A DNA stretch of 30,990 bases from CAYZZA01 sp964482685 (lineage in GTDB: Bacteria > Bacillota > Bacilli > Lactobacillales > Carnobacteriaceae_A), in NCBI GenBank assembly GCA_964482685.1, contig CAYZZA010000010.1, positions 1-30,990 on the forward strand. The letters are read 5' to 3'. How positions within the stretch are numbered: position 1 is the first letter of the stretch; each line of letters opens with the position of its first letter. The translations under genes were made by a program, and so were the position numbers. Below the pieces are notes generated by a model. That model made no database searches, was not told the DNA's origin, and worked only from the letters and a program-made list of their open reading frames with translations. This document shows positions 17,070 to 25,043 of this stretch, one piece after another.

Positions 17070-17109
17070 AAAGAGGATGCAGCTCGCAAGTACGAGCTGC
17101 ATCCTCTTT
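17070..17109. terminator. bidirectional terminator
   Basis: AAAGAGGATGCAGCTCG and CGAGCTGCATCCTCTTT form a perfect 17-bp stem around CAAGTA. It lies between the fasciclin remnant and the convergent carbonic anhydrase gene. Confidence 0.9.
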
Positions 17110-17141
17110 ATTTGGTTATCTACACGAGATAAGATAGACTT

Positions 17142-17801
17142 TTACAGTTTGTAGTACTCGCCAAACTCGATTTCGCCTGTTTCTAACATATATTTAGCAC
17201 CAACGATTTGCAGTTCGTTGTTTTTGATCTTTTCTACAACAAGATCACTCTTAGCCACTAAATTAGCTAGACCATATTCTACGTTTTCATCAATCGATTT
17301 ATCTGTCAGTTCTTCTTTGGACAAACCTGGATATTTTTCTTTCGTCTTGTTTACGACTACTTGTAGACGACCAAGAATTGCATCAAGGTTTTCCGTTGAT
17401 TCCATGTCTTCATTCACCGTTGATTCAACAGCAGCTGTAACAGCCCCACATTCTTCGTGACCTAAAATGACAATCAAAGAACTTTTTAAAAACTTAACAG
17501 CATATTCCATACTGCCAATTTCTTCTTGAGAAAGAATGTTTCCAGCAATACGTAAAACAAATAAATCACCAAGCCCTTGGTCAAAAATTTGCTCTGGTGG
17601 CACGCGTGAGTCTGCACATGTCAAGACGACTGCGTGTGGATATTGGCCTGCTTCCACCAAATGCTTCCGTCTTTCAAATCCAAGGTCATAATTTTTACGT
17701 GCACCTTCAACAAAGCGTTTGTTTCCCTCTTTTAATGCCTTGATTGAATCATCTGGATTCCAGATATCGGGTAAAATATAATCGCCATTTCTAATATCCA
17801 A
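17142..17801 (-). CDS. beta-class carbonic anhydrase
   Basis: This 219-residue cytosolic zinc enzyme interconverts CO2 and bicarbonate. It has the zinc ligands and catalytic dyad of the beta class: CADSR with Cys62, Asp64 and Arg66, then HEECGA with His115 and Cys118. The fold segments IFDQGLGDLFVLRIAGN and GSMEYAVKFL fit the family. It starts with TTG at 17801, supported by a GGAGG site 8 nt upstream on the minus strand. The gene stands alone between a bidirectional terminator and a long leader that contains T-run hairpins. Bicarbonate supply for carboxylations such as purine, pyrimidine or fatty-acid synthesis is the usual role in lactic acid bacteria. Confidence 0.93.
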   Translation of the reverse strand: MDIRNGDYILPDIWNPDDSIKALKEGNKRFVEGARKNYDLGFERRKHLVEAGQYPHAVVLTCADSRVPPEQIFDQGLGDLFVLRIAGNILSQEEIGSMEYAVKFLKSSLIVILGHEECGAVTAAVESTVNEDMESTENLDAILGRLQVVVNKTKEKYPGLSKEELTDKSIDENVEYGLANLVAKSDLVVEKIKNNELQIVGAKYMLETGEIEFGEYYKL

Positions 17802-18295
17802 TCTGTTTTCCTCCTATTAATAGTCTGTATTTTTAAAAAACGCTAGAAAAAAGTATGGTGGATACTTATTTTTCCTCTATCGCCTGAACAAGCCAAAAGA
17901 AATCAATGTATTAAATGAACAAGAATAGAAAGAGGGAGTGCATAAAAAACAGACGGCGTGTAGCTACAAAAACGTCTCCTCCTATTTAATTCTCTTCATG
18001 AGTTACTTCATGCGAGTAGGACTTTTCACTTACATATGTATGTTTCTTTCTTATATACACACCTATAAAAAATAGACAGGGTGTGCTTGTTTGATGAGAT
18101 TAAATAAGCATCCGTACATCTAGTATAGCAGAAATACTGGTGTAATAGCTATTCAGACGCATTCTCAGTTTATTGGGAGGTTATCCTGGAGAGAAACAAA
18201 CGTTTTTCTTGCAGAAAAATATAAAGAGAGAAAAGGCTTTTTAAATGCAGTGTAGCTTAGCTGAGATCTAGCTGCTGTGGCGCAGACGATTTATT

Positions 18296-18324
18296 TTGCA
18301 TAGATTTTAATTAATGACGATATA
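18296..18324 (+). promoter_or_regulatory. candidate pdp promoter
   Basis: TTGCAT (18296-18301), 17-nt spacer, GATATA (18319-18324), with an alternative TATATA two bases later. It lies about 90 nt before the pdp start. Both hexamers are imperfect. Confidence 0.35.
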
Positions 18325-18338
18325 TAGACAAAGGGTAA

Positions 18339-18352
18339 AGAAAACGTTTTTA
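18339..18352 (+). promoter_or_regulatory. cre-like box upstream of pdp
   Basis: AGAAAACGTTTTTA matches the CcpA cre core TGAAAACGTTTTCA at 12 of 14 positions, with the mismatches at outer positions. Its place just after the candidate promoter fits carbon catabolite repression of nucleoside breakdown; this is inference. Confidence 0.4.
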
Positions 18353-18412
18353 AAAGAGAGTGTGATACACTTGAAGCAACGAGGTTTCATGAGAAAACAG
18401 GAGGAAACTACG

Positions 18413-19717
18413 ATGAGAATGGTTGATTTGATAGACAAAAAGCAACATAAAAAAGAATTGACAACAGATGAAATTTACTGGATGGTCAATGGCTATACAC
18501 AAGACCAAATTCCGGATTATCAGATGAGTGCTATGCTGATGGCAATTTACTTTAATGATATGACAGATTTAGAAAGGACGACTTTGACAGTGGCGATGGC
18601 AGAATCTGGAGATCAAATTGATCTGTCTGAAATTGAAGGGATAAAAGTGGACAAACATTCTACAGGTGGTGTAGGAGATACCACAACGCTAATTTTAGCC
18701 CCACTGGTGGCCAGTTTAGGCGTTCCAGTTGCGAAGATGAGTGGACGAGGACTGGGACATACGGGTGGGACAATAGACAAATTGGAATCCATTGAAGGCT
18801 TTACAGTGGAACTCACAGAAGAAGCTTTTATTAACTTGGTCAATACGAATAAACTAGCTGTGGTTGGACAGTCCGGAAATTTAACGCCAGCGGATAAAAA
18901 GCTGTATGCATTACGAGATGTCACAGGAACAGTGCAGTCTATTCCTCTTATCGCAGCATCTATTATGAGTAAAAAAATTGCCTCTGGGTCAGATGCGATT
19001 GTATTGGATGTCAAAGTAGGAGCAGGAGCCTTTATGAAAACGATAGACGATGCTAGAGAATTAGCTCATGCGATGGTACGTATCGGGAACCAAGCTGGAC
19101 GTAGAACGATGGCATTGATTTCGGATATGAGTCAGCCGCTAGGTTTTGCGGTTGGAAATGCGTTGGAAGTTCAAGAAGCGATTGATACTTTAAAAGGCAA
19201 AGGACCTGCGGACTTGACGGAGTTATGTCTCGTCTTGGGAAGCCAAATGGCGCATGCCGCTGGTATTGGAAAAGACTTAACGGAAGCAAAAGAAAGAGTA
19301 CGAGAAAACTTATTTAATGGAAAAGCGCTAGAAACATTTAAAGTTTTTTTGCGTGCGCAAGGAGGAAATGATTCTATTGTCGACCACCCTGAATATCTCC
19401 CGCAAGCTACTTACACAGAAGAAGTACATGCAAAGCAGACGGGTGTGGTTTCTGCGATTGATGCAGATACTGTCGGGGTTGCTTCGATGCTCTTAGGAGC
19501 AGGCAGAGCCACAAAAGATGACGTGATAGACATGGCCGCAGGGCTTATCTTGCACAAAAAAGTAGGTGATTCCGTACAAAAAGGCGACATCCTCACTACA
19601 CTTTACAGCAACACCGACAGCTTCTTGGAGTCCAAACAAAAAGTTCTTACAAGCTACCACATTACCGACGACGCAGTCCCACTAACCTTGATTCACGAAG
19701 TTATTGTAGATGCATAA
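18413..19717 (+). CDS. pdp: pyrimidine-nucleoside phosphorylase
   Basis: This 434-residue cytosolic enzyme performs phosphorolysis of uridine and thymidine (nucleoside salvage), matching the roughly 433-residue B. subtilis Pdp. The ATG at 18413 is chosen because AGGAGG lies 8 nt upstream and the N-terminus MRMVDLIDKK matches the family; an in-frame ATG at 18314 would add 33 unrelated residues. Motifs are the phosphate-binding KHSTGGVGD at 81-89, the thymidine-phosphorylase signature SGRGLGHTGGTIDKLES at 110-126, and the C-terminal hammerhead domain (HKKVGDSVQKGDIL). It stands alone here, without the deoC or cdd partners often found beside it. Confidence 0.95.
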   Translation: MRMVDLIDKKQHKKELTTDEIYWMVNGYTQDQIPDYQMSAMLMAIYFNDMTDLERTTLTVAMAESGDQIDLSEIEGIKVDKHSTGGVGDTTTLILAPLVASLGVPVAKMSGRGLGHTGGTIDKLESIEGFTVELTEEAFINLVNTNKLAVVGQSGNLTPADKKLYALRDVTGTVQSIPLIAASIMSKKIASGSDAIVLDVKVGAGAFMKTIDDARELAHAMVRIGNQAGRRTMALISDMSQPLGFAVGNALEVQEAIDTLKGKGPADLTELCLVLGSQMAHAAGIGKDLTEAKERVRENLFNGKALETFKVFLRAQGGNDSIVDHPEYLPQATYTEEVHAKQTGVVSAIDADTVGVASMLLGAGRATKDDVIDMAAGLILHKKVGDSVQKGDILTTLYSNTDSFLESKQKVLTSYHITDDAVPLTLIHEVIVDA

Positions 19718-19802
19718 TCGATAAAAAGAAATAGTTTGTGAGAGGATGCATTGTATCAAAAATCTTACCTCTTTCAAGAAGAGTATGGAGTGTTTAAAAT
19801 GT

Positions 19803-19840
19803 GGCATCGGTGAGGAAACATCACTGATGCCTATTCTTTT
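19803..19840 (+). terminator. terminator after pdp
   Basis: GGCATCGGTGA pairs with TCACTGATGCC (one G-U) around GGAAACA, followed by TATTCTTTT. The T-run is interrupted, so strength is uncertain. Confidence 0.6.
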
Positions 19841-19912
19841 ATAAAATATGAAACTACTTTATTAACTGAATCTATTTTGATTGACGTAGCAATAACCTTT
19901 GTTAGGGGAATA

Positions 19913-19945
19913 CAAAAAAGAGTAGAGAATTCTACTCTTAAAAAA
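19913..19945 (-). terminator. terminator of the pseudouridine synthase gene
   Basis: AAGAGTAGA and TCTACTCTT form a perfect 9-bp stem around GAAT. On the minus strand the stem is followed by a run of six T residues. It lies about 75 nt past the pseudouridine synthase stop. Confidence 0.75.
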
Positions 19946-20016
19946 CATCTATTTAGGCGACATACTAAGTGCATCTTCATGATGTTTGGTTTACACACTA
20001 CTTTCTATCTAGATAA

Positions 20017-20982
20017 TCATTTAGATAGCTTTAAAAAGATTGGTGGGACAGAAGCATTGTAGCGAACCAATTTATTTGTACGCGGGTGAACCAACACAAG
20101 TGTAGTCGCGTGTAAGCCCAAACGGCGGATTGGGTTGGTTTCTGCTCCATAACGCTTGTCACCTACAATTGGATGGCCGATATCTTGCATATGCACACGA
20201 ATTTGGTTTTTACGCCCTGTCTCAAGTTCCACTTCTAGTAAGCTGTAAGTCGCATTGCCTAATACTTTTCGGTAATGGGTGATGGCATGTTGTCCGCCAT
20301 TGTCAACAGGACTCGAAAATACTTGCATTGCTTTATTTTCAGTCAGCCAAGAAGCAATTGTGTCTTGTTCTTTTTCAACGACTCCTTCAACAAGAGCCGT
20401 ATAAAGACGTTCTTTTACATTTTCTTTCCAATCTTTTTGTAAAGCAAGTTTGATTTCTTCTGACTTCGCGTACACCATGACACCGGATGTATCCCGATCA
20501 AGTCTATGAACGATGAAAATTCGATTTTCTGGATTTTCCTCTTTTACATACTGGCTAAGTTGACGATAAGCCGTTAATTCCTCCGGATCATTTGCTGCGA
20601 TGGACAACAGCCCGGCATCTTTATCAATGACAATTAAATCGTCGTCTTCATGAAGAATGCGAATACCTGCAAAAGCTGTTTTTTTAATAGCTTCTTTGTT
20701 GCTCAACACCCCAACAGTTTGTCCAGGTTTTAGTTTGTGGTTATATTGTGTGAACACTTGTCCATCAACGGTCACTTGTCCACGTGCCAAAATAGATTTG
20801 ACTGAGTTTCTACTTCTGTTTGGCATAATGGCGAGTAAAAAATCAAGCAATTCTTGCTCTTGGGCAACTGGAAAATGAGTGACACCTTTTTCTTGCGGAG
20901 TGATTGCACGGTTTGCGGACATATTTTTATGTTTTGGTCGTCTTATTTTTTTATTCAGTTTTTTTCTTTTGTCTTTGCTCAT
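20017..20982 (-). CDS. RluA-family pseudouridine synthase with S4 domain
   Basis: This 321-residue protein has a basic N-terminal tail (KDKRKKLNKKIRRPKHK). An S4 RNA-binding domain follows at about 42-95 (SRNSVKSILARGQVTVDG), then the RluA catalytic domain with HRLDRDTSGVMV at 159-170, including catalytic Asp162, and the late GRKNQIRVHMQDIGHPIVGDKRYG segment. It converts a uridine to pseudouridine in RNA, most often 23S rRNA for this family; the exact target site is not readable from the sequence. The ATG at 20982 has AGGAG upstream. It appears to be transcribed alone from the extended -10 promoter near 21046. Confidence 0.93.
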   Translation of the reverse strand: MSKDKRKKLNKKIRRPKHKNMSANRAITPQEKGVTHFPVAQEQELLDFLLAIMPNRSRNSVKSILARGQVTVDGQVFTQYNHKLKPGQTVGVLSNKEAIKKTAFAGIRILHEDDDLIVIDKDAGLLSIAANDPEELTAYRQLSQYVKEENPENRIFIVHRLDRDTSGVMVYAKSEEIKLALQKDWKENVKERLYTALVEGVVEKEQDTIASWLTENKAMQVFSSPVDNGGQHAITHYRKVLGNATYSLLEVELETGRKNQIRVHMQDIGHPIVGDKRYGAETNPIRRLGLHATTLVLVHPRTNKLVRYNASVPPIFLKLSK

Positions 20983-21045
20983 GTATAGGTCTCTCCTACT
21001 TCTTTTTAGATGACTGTCTGATTTTCTTGCGAATACGTCACGGTT

Positions 21046-21054
21046 AGTATACCA
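21046..21054 (-). promoter_or_regulatory. extended -10 promoter for the pseudouridine synthase gene
   Basis: On the minus strand TGGTATACT forms an extended -10 (TG-N-TATACT) about 65 nt before the start codon. The -35 is weak, as is common with extended -10 promoters. Confidence 0.5.
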
Positions 21055-21167
21055 GAAAATTGTCTGTTACAGAGCTATCTAGGGCAAAAGAGAAGAAGAT
21101 ACCTTTAGTCCGTGATAAAAAGGTGAAAAGACGGAGGCTAAACTAGAAAAGTAAGGAAAAGAGGGAA

Positions 21168-21195
21168 TTGTTTTTCCACCTATTCCGTGTAGTAT
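21168..21195 (+). promoter_or_regulatory. candidate promoter of the proline iminopeptidase-like gene
   Basis: TTGTTT (21168-21173), 16-nt spacer, TAGTAT (21190-21195), about 60 nt before the start codon. Confidence 0.45.
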
Positions 21196-21258
21196 AGAAT
21201 GGAATAGCGAGAAAATATCATATATTTAGAAATATATCAGTATAGAGGAGAAATGGAA

Positions 21259-22122
21259 ATGGTTTTTGTTAAAGGGTTTGTTCCAGTCACAGGAGGAAAA
21301 ATTTGGTATGAAATGTATGGAAGAGAAAAGCAAGCTACACCGGTTGTCGTTCTTCATGGCGGTCCAGGATCGTCTAGCTATTCTCTCCAAGGACTGAAGG
21401 TACTTGGAGAAGAACGTCCAGTTGTGTTGTACGATCAATTAGGGTGTGGCAAATCAGATCGACCTGACGACGAGTCCCTATGGAAGTTGGATCGTTTTGT
21501 GGACGAATTGGATCAGCTTATTGAAGGTATTCGTCTAGGAAAAGTAGATTTATTAGGGCATAGTTGGGGGACGACACTGGCCGCAGCTTATTACATGAAA
21601 TATCCTGAAAAAGTGAACAAAATTATTTTTTCAAGTCCATGCTTAAGTGCGCCGATGTGGGCAGCAGACCAAGATGAAAACCGTAAACAATTGCCAGAAG
21701 ACGTCCAGCGTGTTTTGACAAAAGGGCAGGAAACAGGAGAGACAAACACGCTTGCTTATAAGAAAGCAACCGAAGTTTTCAACCAACACTTTGTTTTACG
21801 ATTGGATCCAAAGCCTGCTTTTCTCGAAAAAGGAAAAGAATATCGAAATGAAAAGATATATCAGAAGATGTGGGGTCCATCTGAGTTTTATGTCACTGGA
21901 AACTTAAAAAATATGGATTTTACAAAAGATTTGCATACGATTGCTGTTCCAACTCTCTTTTTATGTGGCCGGTATGATGAAGCCACTCCTGAGACGACGG
22001 CTTTTTATAGTCAGTTAGTGCCGAATAGTCGCTATTTTGTTTTTGAAGATAGTGCCCACTTGGCTTACTTAGAAGAACCAGATACCTATATAGAAAAAAT
22101 CAGCACATTTTTACATGAATAA
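21259..22122 (+). CDS. proline iminopeptidase-like alpha/beta hydrolase (S33)
   Basis: This 287-residue serine peptidase belongs to family S33, which removes N-terminal proline from peptides in the cytosol. It has the diagnostic oxyanion motif HGGPG at 33-37, the YDQLGCGKS turn at 58-66, the nucleophile elbow GHSWGTT with Ser102, a late acid in CGRYDEATPE and the catalytic His in EDSAHLAYLEEP. The ATG at 21259 is preferred: GAGGAG lies 8 nt upstream, whereas the in-frame ATG at 21253 is only 2 nt from it. PepI/Pip is the usual lactic-acid-bacterium enzyme of this kind and closely fits the motifs; another aminoacyl specificity cannot be excluded. Confidence 0.9.
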   Translation: MVFVKGFVPVTGGKIWYEMYGREKQATPVVVLHGGPGSSSYSLQGLKVLGEERPVVLYDQLGCGKSDRPDDESLWKLDRFVDELDQLIEGIRLGKVDLLGHSWGTTLAAAYYMKYPEKVNKIIFSSPCLSAPMWAADQDENRKQLPEDVQRVLTKGQETGETNTLAYKKATEVFNQHFVLRLDPKPAFLEKGKEYRNEKIYQKMWGPSEFYVTGNLKNMDFTKDLHTIAVPTLFLCGRYDEATPETTAFYSQLVPNSRYFVFEDSAHLAYLEEPDTYIEKISTFLHE

Positions 22123-22190
22123 GGTACCTCTTTCTTTGTGTGAAAAAAGATGTAAACAGACCAAAGAATAGGCTTATTTGTTTGTCGTTT

Positions 22191-22212
22191 AAAAAAAGGA
22201 ACACCTTTTTGA
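22191..22212 (+). terminator. weak terminator after the iminopeptidase gene
   Basis: AAAAAGG and CCTTTTT form a short stem around AACA. The stem is AT-rich and short, so efficiency is doubtful. Confidence 0.4.
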
Positions 22213-22280
22213 GTGCCCACACTAGTGCACATTTTTGCATGAATGATTCTTTGTAGCAAGTTTCAACCGGATGCGTATGA

Positions 22281-22291
22281 TGTGGTATAAT
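22281..22291 (+). promoter_or_regulatory. extended -10 promoter of azlCD
   Basis: TGTGGTATAAT contains TG-N-TATAAT (perfect -10 at 22286-22291), 30 nt before the azlC start. The upstream -35 is weak (TTCAAC at an 18-nt spacing). Confidence 0.6.
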
Positions 22292-22320
22292 GACCAAAAA
22301 ATGAATGAAAGAGGGATCAA

Positions 22321-23052
22321 ATGGAAAAGAGTGAAGTTGCAACAGGAGTTAAAAAAATGATTCCTGTCCTAATTAGTTATGTACCTTTAGGGTTGGCAGC
22401 GGGAATGTTGTTATCAGAAGCTGGCTTTCACCCTTTTGGCATTGGCCTTATGAGCTTGCTTGTTTTTGCAGGTGCCGGTCAATTTATGGCTGCTTCAATG
22501 GTATCGGCAGGCGCGTCGGTTATTTCCATTATTGCGATGGTCTTCTTTCTTAATTTGCGCCATTTGTTGTTGTCTTCTAGTATATCTGAATATTTAAAAG
22601 GGAAAAAACTTCCTTATTTGCTGTTGTTCAGCCATACATTAGTAGACGAATCATACGCGATGAATTATACAGAGTTTTCACTGAATCCTTTATGGAACAC
22701 AAACAATGCGCTAGCAGCAAACTTATCTGGTTTTGCTGTCTGGGTAATGAGTACGATTGCAGGGGGTTTGCTTGGTCAGTTTATCCCTATAAATCCAATT
22801 TTAGTGAACTATGTCTTGATTGCGATGTTTATTTGTATGATGGTAATGCAATGGCGGACACGCGTTCATGTTGTAGTGGGAGTTGTGACAGGGGGATTGT
22901 CTATTTTTCTGCTTCATATTCTAAAACACAACATCGCACTCGTCCTTGCGGCTCTCATAGGGTCGTTTATCGGGTACTATTTAGATAGAGATACCGAAGA
23001 AAAAATGTCACGTGCCCACAGATCAAAGGAGGTTCGTCATGCTGACAAGTAA
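22321..23052 (+). CDS. azlC: branched-chain amino acid exporter, AzlC subunit
   Basis: This 243-residue membrane protein of the AzlC family is the large subunit of a two-component branched-chain amino acid exporter. It has the typical ISYVPLGLAAGML start, the AGAGQFMAASMVSAG helix, FFLNLRHLLLSSSISEYLKG and a SHTLVDESYAM segment, with several transmembrane helices and a charged C-terminal tail. The ATG at 22321 has AAGAGGGA upstream. It overlaps the following azlD by 14 nt, so the two are co-expressed. Confidence 0.95.
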   Translation: MEKSEVATGVKKMIPVLISYVPLGLAAGMLLSEAGFHPFGIGLMSLLVFAGAGQFMAASMVSAGASVISIIAMVFFLNLRHLLLSSSISEYLKGKKLPYLLLFSHTLVDESYAMNYTEFSLNPLWNTNNALAANLSGFAVWVMSTIAGGLLGQFIPINPILVNYVLIAMFICMMVMQWRTRVHVVVGVVTGGLSIFLLHILKHNIALVLAALIGSFIGYYLDRDTEEKMSRAHRSKEVRHADK

Positions 23053-23365
23053 TCAATTGATGCTGATTATTGGGATGACATTGGTGACATATATCCCACG
23101 TGCTTTGCCAATTGTTTTGTTTGCAAACCAAGAGATTTCGTCAAACGTAAAAAAATGGTTAACCTATATTCCAGGATCAGTCTTTGCAGCATTGGTCTTT
23201 TCGGACGTCTTCTTTTGGGAGAACAGCATGTCTTTTTCTGCCTGGACAAATAGGAAAATCATCCCGTCTGTGATTGTTTTGTTTGTGGCGTTACGAACAA
23301 AAAGCTTGATGTGGTCCATCGTAACTGGGGTCCTATCATTAGCTATTATGCTGTACGTCTTTTAA
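23039..23365 (+). CDS. azlD: branched-chain amino acid exporter, AzlD subunit
   Basis: This is a 108-residue small membrane subunit with about four hydrophobic helices and the conserved TYIPRALPIVLF segment. The ATG at 23039 is chosen because AAAGGAGG lies about 6 nt upstream inside the end of azlC and the length fits AzlD; an in-frame GTG at 23012 lacks such a site. Its TAA lies within the following terminator. It works with AzlC to export branched-chain amino acids or analogues. Confidence 0.93.
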   Translation: MLTSNQLMLIIGMTLVTYIPRALPIVLFANQEISSNVKKWLTYIPGSVFAALVFSDVFFWENSMSFSAWTNRKIIPSVIVLFVALRTKSLMWSIVTGVLSLAIMLYVF

Positions 23366-23408
23366 AAAGCCTGTACGTATCTTTTTATAGATGCGTACGG
23401 GCTTTTTT
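23364..23408. terminator. bidirectional terminator after azlD
   Basis: AAAAAGCCTGTACGTATCT pairs with AGATGCGTACGGGCTTTTTT with few mismatches. The azlD stop codon is part of the left arm, and the minus-strand small membrane gene ends 34 nt away. Confidence 0.85.
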
Positions 23409-23441
23409 CTATCTGGGTGGGTAAATCTTGTAAAAAAGACG

Positions 23442-23669
23442 TTAAGAATTGTATCCAAAAATAATGATGAAAATAGCTAGGACGAGTGTAGTTCCTATCA
23501 ACAGTACACCTAATGACAGTATAAAAATTTTCATTAAAAATGTGCTTTGTTTTACATGTAGTCCACTAATGAACAACGCAATTCCTAGTAGAAAAAGGAC
23601 CAACAGTAAAGTCAGAAGAAGAACTTTTAGAGGAAATCTTCCGCTTAATAATGTGTCAATCATACGCAT
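23442..23669 (-). CDS. small two-helix membrane protein of unknown function
   Basis: This is a 75-residue protein with two long hydrophobic segments: about 14-36 (LKVLLLTLLLVLFLLGIALFI) and 45-71 (MKIFILSLGVLLIGTTLVLA...). Short polar ends and a connecting loop (SGLHVKQST) complete it. I do not recognise the family. The ATG at 23669 has a strong AAAGGAGAGG site upstream, which supports real translation. It lies alone on the minus strand between azlCD and the mevalonate operon. Confidence 0.65.
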   Translation of the reverse strand: MRMIDTLLSGRFPLKVLLLTLLLVLFLLGIALFISGLHVKQSTFLMKIFILSLGVLLIGTTLVLAIFIIIFGYNS

Positions 23670-23783
23670 GCGACCCTCTCCTTTAGTGAAATAGTGACCA
23701 ATAGAATAAACATATTTTTTAGATGCACTGCCTCATAGTATGGCACTTAGAAGACCTCTATACGATGCTTAGTTTTTGCAGAC

Positions 23784-23856
23784 AAAAAACCTATCCGGCG
23801 TCATCTGTATAGGAGCAAGAGAGCACCTAAAAAATGACTACAGGATAGGCTTTTTA
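23784..23856 (-). terminator. terminator of the mevalonate operon with extended rod-like stem
   Basis: Read on the minus strand: AAAAAGCCTATCC at one end and GGATAGGTTTTTT at the other, i.e. a GC-containing stem followed by six T residues, 85 nt after the fni stop. Inside the loop, further complementary blocks (GTCAT/ATGAC, TAGG/CCTA, GC/GC) stack into a long rod. Confidence 0.75.
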
Positions 23857-23940
23857 TGGAACCCAAACAAAAGACAGGGCGCCATTCTGGTAGTGATGCA
23901 CTACATGAGGTTATTTTGCATGGACGAAGAAGGAATAAAG

Positions 23941-25017
23941 CTAACCTAAAGAAGAATTGGAAGACCGATTGGCAAACTGCTTCCACTCAATTCCACGTGC
24001 TTCACACCACTCGCGTGTTTCCCCTCTGATAATTAAATCTGTCCGGTCAAATTCTTGGATAGAAGCTGTACCTAGAAGGGTCATCATTCTCGAGATTTCT
24101 TTTTTCCATGCCTCTACAATTAAAACAGTCTCGTCGACTCCGTGTTTTAAAACAAGGTGGAGTAGTTCACCAGAAATTCCCACAGCCGTTGCGCCTAATG
24201 CAAGAGATTTCACAATATCCATGGGCCTTTTGATGCCACCAGATGACAAAATGGTCAAGTCACGTCTAAAGGAATGGGCTTCCAAAAGCGATACGGGAGT
24301 AGATTGTCCCCACTCTTCCAAATCATCTAGCTTTTCTACTTTGCGTCTAAAATTTTCAATTTGTGCAAAGTTTGTACCGCCTTTTCCACTTACATCTACA
24401 GTTTTAACCCCTAAAGAATGAAGAAGAGAGCATGTTTCACGGCTCATCCCAAATCCAACTTCTTTGACGATAACGGGCACGTCGAGTCCATTGACAATTT
24501 CTTCAATATTTGTGGCCCATTGTGTAAATTCACGGTCGCCTTCTGGCATGACTACTTCTTGTGGAGCGTTTAAATGAATCTGTAGAGCATCTGCTTGTAA
24601 AAGATCAACAGCTCGCTTGGCATTTTCTAAGCCATGTCCTGCACCTAGGTTTGCAAAGACAATTCCATTTGGATGTAGTGAACGGACAAGTTTGTAACTG
24701 TCTGCGACATCTGGTGTTTTTAAAGCCGCACTAACAGACCCTGTTGCGATAGCTAGGTTGGTTTCGCGAGCGACTTGGGCTAACTTCTGGTTTACTTTAC
24801 CTGTCCAAGGACTGCCACCTGTCATGGCGTTGATAAAAAAGGGGGCATCCAATTGACAGCCCGCAAATTTCGTTTGTAACGAGACATCCTTCACATTTAT
24901 AGACGGAAAGGAGTGATGGACGAATTGAATGTCATCAAAGTGAGAACGAGTCTGGTCTCCGTAAAAGTTTTCAGCAAGAGACACATGTTCATTCTTTCGA
25001 TTGTGTTGCACCGGCAT
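23941..25017 (-). CDS. fni: type 2 isopentenyl-diphosphate delta-isomerase
   Basis: This 358-residue FMN- and NADPH-dependent enzyme interconverts isopentenyl and dimethylallyl diphosphate. Family segments seen are NAMTGGS, ATGSVSAAL, NLGAGHG, LQIHLNAPQEVVMPEGDREF, VIVKEVGFGMSRE, DVSGKGGTNFAQIENFRR and the SSGGIKRPMDIVKSLALGA phosphate-binding region. The ATG at 25017 is preferred because GGAGA lies 7 nt upstream; the in-frame TTG at 25023 is too close. It is the last gene of the mevalonate operon, 26 nt after mvaK2, which gives the pathway its final step. The type 2 enzyme is the usual isomerase of Lactobacillales. Confidence 0.95.
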   Translation of the reverse strand: MPVQHNRKNEHVSLAENFYGDQTRSHFDDIQFVHHSFPSINVKDVSLQTKFAGCQLDAPFFINAMTGGSPWTGKVNQKLAQVARETNLAIATGSVSAALKTPDVADSYKLVRSLHPNGIVFANLGAGHGLENAKRAVDLLQADALQIHLNAPQEVVMPEGDREFTQWATNIEEIVNGLDVPVIVKEVGFGMSRETCSLLHSLGVKTVDVSGKGGTNFAQIENFRRKVEKLDDLEEWGQSTPVSLLEAHSFRRDLTILSSGGIKRPMDIVKSLALGATAVGISGELLHLVLKHGVDETVLIVEAWKKEISRMMTLLGTASIQEFDRTDLIIRGETREWCEARGIEWKQFANRSSNSSLG

Positions 25018-25043
25018 AAACAATTCTCCATTTCTAAACGTAT

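Larger units (their letters stand above)
17802..18412. other. intergenic region between divergent carbonic anhydrase and pdp
   Basis: This is 611 nt without a supported gene. On the minus strand, upstream of the carbonic anhydrase, two T-run hairpins are seen: AGACG/CGTCT at 17944-17977 (containing TGTAGCTACA) and AAGTAT/ATACTT at 17845-17867. On the plus strand a possible pdp promoter and a cre-like box lie at 18296-18352. An in-frame extension of pdp back to 18314 lacks a ribosome site and is not part of the gene. Confidence 0.5.

Noticed and set aside
18247..18290. tRNA-like stretch (TAGCTTAGCTGAGA...)
   Set aside because: It resembles a D-arm only; there is no matching acceptor stem, anticodon arm or TTCGA T-loop.
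19877..20062. 61-residue plus-strand ORF
   Set aside because: It runs through the terminator hairpin at 19913-19945 and into the antisense of the pseudouridine synthase, with no ribosome site or recognisable features.
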